Positions 4,888 through 6,534 of a stretch of DNA of 6,534 nt are shown one piece after another. The stretch is from Acidobacteriota bacterium. Its GTDB lineage: Bacteria > Acidobacteriota > Terriglobia > Terriglobales > Acidobacteriaceae. The notes beneath the pieces are model-generated. The model saw only the letters and a program-made list of their open reading frames with translations. It had not been told where the DNA came from and did not search any database. Numbering within the stretch: position 1 is the stretch's first letter; the number at the start of each line of letters is the position of its first letter. The translations under genes were made by a program, and so were the position numbers. The stretch lies in contig JAJXXG010001201.1 of the NCBI GenBank assembly GCA_021781255.1, positions 1-6,534 of the forward strand, in the 5' to 3' direction.

Positions 4888-6534
4888 ATGTCATCCGCTG
4901 ATGCATCTTCTGCTTCCGGCTCCGCTTCTTCCGCGCCCAACCAGGATATTGACTCCACCCTGCGCGAAACCCGCGTCTTTCCGCCGCCCGAAGATTTCAG
5001 CAGAAAGGCTCATATCCAGAGTCTGGAGCAATACGAAGCCCTTTATAAACAGTCCATTGAGGACCCTGAAGGCTTCTGGGCCGGCGTGGCGCAGGATCTC
5101 CACTGGTTCAAGCCCTGGGACAAGGTGCTCGACTGGAATCTTCCCTGGGCCAAGTGGTTCGTCGGCGGCCAGATGAACCTCAGCTACAACTGCGTTGACC
5201 GCCACGCCCTCGGCGAACGCCGCGACAAGACCGCCATCATCTGGGAAGGCGAGCCCGGCGAAATCCGCCGCCTCACCTACGCCGAGTTGCACGTCGAAGT
5301 TCAAAAGTTCGCCAACGCCCTCAAAGCCCTGGGCATTAAAAAGGGCGACCGCGTCGCCGTCTACATGGGCATGACGCCGGAGTTGGCCATCGCTCTGCTC
5401 GCCTGCGCGCGCATCGGCGCCGTCCACTCCGTCATCTTTGGCGGATTCGCTGCCAACGCCATCGCCGACCGCGTCAATGATTCCGCCTGCGTCGCCATCC
5501 TCACCCAGGACACAGGCTTCCGCCGCGGCAACGAAATCCAGCTCAAGCGCACCGTCGATGAGGCCATGCACGCCTGCCCCACCGTCCAGCACGTCATCGT
5601 CTATCGCCGCACCGGCAGCCCCGTCAACATGGTCGAAGGCCGCGACCGCTGGTGGCATGACCTGGTCGCCAACGCACCCACCGAGTGCCCCGCCGAGCCG
5701 CTCGATTCCGAAGCCCCGCTCTACATCCTCTACACTTCCGGCACCACCGGCAAACCCAAGGGCCTCGTCCACACCACCGGCGGCTACGCCGTCCAGACAT
5801 ACATCACCACAAAGTACGTCTTCGACCTGCGCGACGAGGACGTCTATTGGTGTACGGCGGACATCGGTTGGGTCACCGGCCACTCCTACGTCGTCTACGG
5901 GCCGCTGCAGAACGGCGCAACCGTCCTCATGTACGAGGGCGCGCCCAACTGGCCCGACTTCTCCCGCTTCTGGAAGATAGTGGACGATCACCGCGTCACC
6001 GTCTTCTACACCGCGCCCACCGCCATTCGCGCCTTCATGAAGTGGGGCGATCAGCACGTCGAGAAGCACAAGCTGGATTCGCTTCGCCTCCTCGGCACCG
6101 TCGGCGAGCCCATCAATCCCGAAGCATGGATGTGGTATCGCGAGAAGATTGGCCACAACCGCTGCCCGATTGTCGATACCTGGTGGCAGACTGAGACCGG
6201 CGCAATCCTCATCGCGCCCATTCCCGGCGCTGTCGCAGCCAAGCCCGGCTCGGCCACCCGGCCTTTCTTTGGCATCCAGCCTGAAGTGGTCACGCGCGCC
6301 GGCGAGCAGGTGCCAGCCGGCAGCGGAGGCCTGCTCGTCATCCGCAAGCCCTGGCCCTCCATGGCCCGCACCGTTTACGGCGACCCCGAGCGCTACCAGC
6401 AGACCTACTGGAGCGACGTGCCCGGTTGCTACTTCACCGGCGACGGCGCCCGTCAGGATGAGGACGGCTACTTCTGGCTCATGGGCCGCGTCGACGACGT
6501 CATCAACGTGAGCGGCCACCGCCTCGGCACCATG
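4888..6534 (+). CDS. acs: Acetyl-CoA synthetase (AMP-forming), N-terminal 549 residues (partial, 3' end off the window)
   Basis: ANL-superfamily cytosolic enzyme that converts acetate, ATP and CoA to acetyl-CoA through acetyl-AMP. The large N-terminal domain is complete. The ATP loop [11 protein letters not shown] is at 282-292, GEP at 406-408 and TWWQTETG at 431-438. Trp433 corresponds to Trp414 of Salmonella Acs, which limits the acyl pocket to acetate. YFTGDG (515-520) has the ribose-binding Asp519, and [15 protein letters not shown] (533-547) has Arg534 and Arg545. Val329 and Thr330 match acyl-pocket residues Val310 and Thr311. The window ends at the hinge, so about 100 residues of the mobile C-terminal domain, with the catalytic lysine controlled by acetylation, are not seen. 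A Ser/Ala-rich tail of about 18 residues precedes the conserved part. ATG is preceded by AAGAGGG, 7 bases upstream. Codons are strongly C-ending. Confidence 0.95.
   Translation, partial: MSSADASSASGSASSAPNQDIDSTLRETRVFPPPEDFSRKAHIQSLEQYEALYKQSIEDPEGFWAGVAQDLHWFKPWDKVLDWNLPWAKWFVGGQMNLSYNCVDRHALGERRDKTAIIWEGEPGEIRRLTYAELHVEVQKFANALKALGIKKGDRVAVYMGMTPELAIALLACARIGAVHSVIFGGFAANAIADRVNDSACVAILTQDTGFRRGNEIQLKRTVDEAMHACPTVQHVIVYRRTGSPVNMVEGRDRWWHDLVANAPTECPAEPLDSEAPLYILYTSGTTGKPKGLVHTTGGYAVQTYITTKYVFDLRDEDVYWCTADIGWVTGHSYVVYGPLQNGATVLMYEGAPNWPDFSRFWKIVDDHRVTVFYTAPTAIRAFMKWGDQHVEKHKLDSLRLLGTVGEPINPEAWMWYREKIGHNRCPIVDTWWQTETGAILIAPIPGAVAAKPGSATRPFFGIQPEVVTRAGEQVPAGSGGLLVIRKPWPSMARTVYGDPERYQQTYWSDVPGCYFTGDGARQDEDGYFWLMGRVDDVINVSGHRLGTM

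Noticed and set aside
4891..6519. 542-codon frame opposite acs
   Set aside because: A shadow of acs, Gly/Ala/Val/Asp-rich with no domain.

Overview
This window most likely comes from a high-GC Gram-negative soil-type bacterium, with Acidobacteriota (Terriglobia/Acidobacteriaceae) as the best guess. The signs are a TonB-family energy transducer (implying an outer membrane), strongly C-biased third codon positions in galE and acs, and a CCCACCCT...AGGGTGGG intergenic hairpin of a kind I associate with acidobacterial genomes. The taxon is an inference; there is no rRNA or other marker here.

Layout. Positions 1-878 (minus) hold the first 292 residues of a TonB-like protein, cut off by the left edge just as its C-terminal TonB domain begins. 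Positions 879-1577 are about 700 bases with no gene I can support, between this gene and the divergent galE. Positions 1578-2579 (plus) are a complete UDP-glucose 4-epimerase with a GTG start. Positions 2768-4219 (minus) are a complete 483-residue FAD-dependent monooxygenase-like protein, convergent with galE, with an unassigned helical C-terminal extension. Positions 4220-4887 are a 668-base gene-free stretch rich in structure: inverted repeats, a long hairpin, a C/T tract and short direct repeats. Positions 4888-6534 (plus) are the first 549 residues of acetyl-CoA synthetase, cut off by the right edge before the small C-terminal domain.

The genes do not form one pathway. TonB-like protein (envelope energy transduction), GalE (sugar nucleotides for polysaccharide) and Acs (acetate activation) are ordinary housekeeping functions, each apparently with its own transcription start. 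The monooxygenase stands out. It has lower GC, lacks the C-over-G skew that the plus strand shows in the other three genes whichever strand they lie on, and is bracketed by two copies of a 15-base direct repeat (2593-2607 and 4335-4349). The right copy is also one arm plus the loop of a perfect 8-7-8 inverted repeat. The simplest reading is a single-gene cassette inserted downstream of galE. No recombinase is visible, so the mechanism is open, and this segment is the most interesting part of the window.
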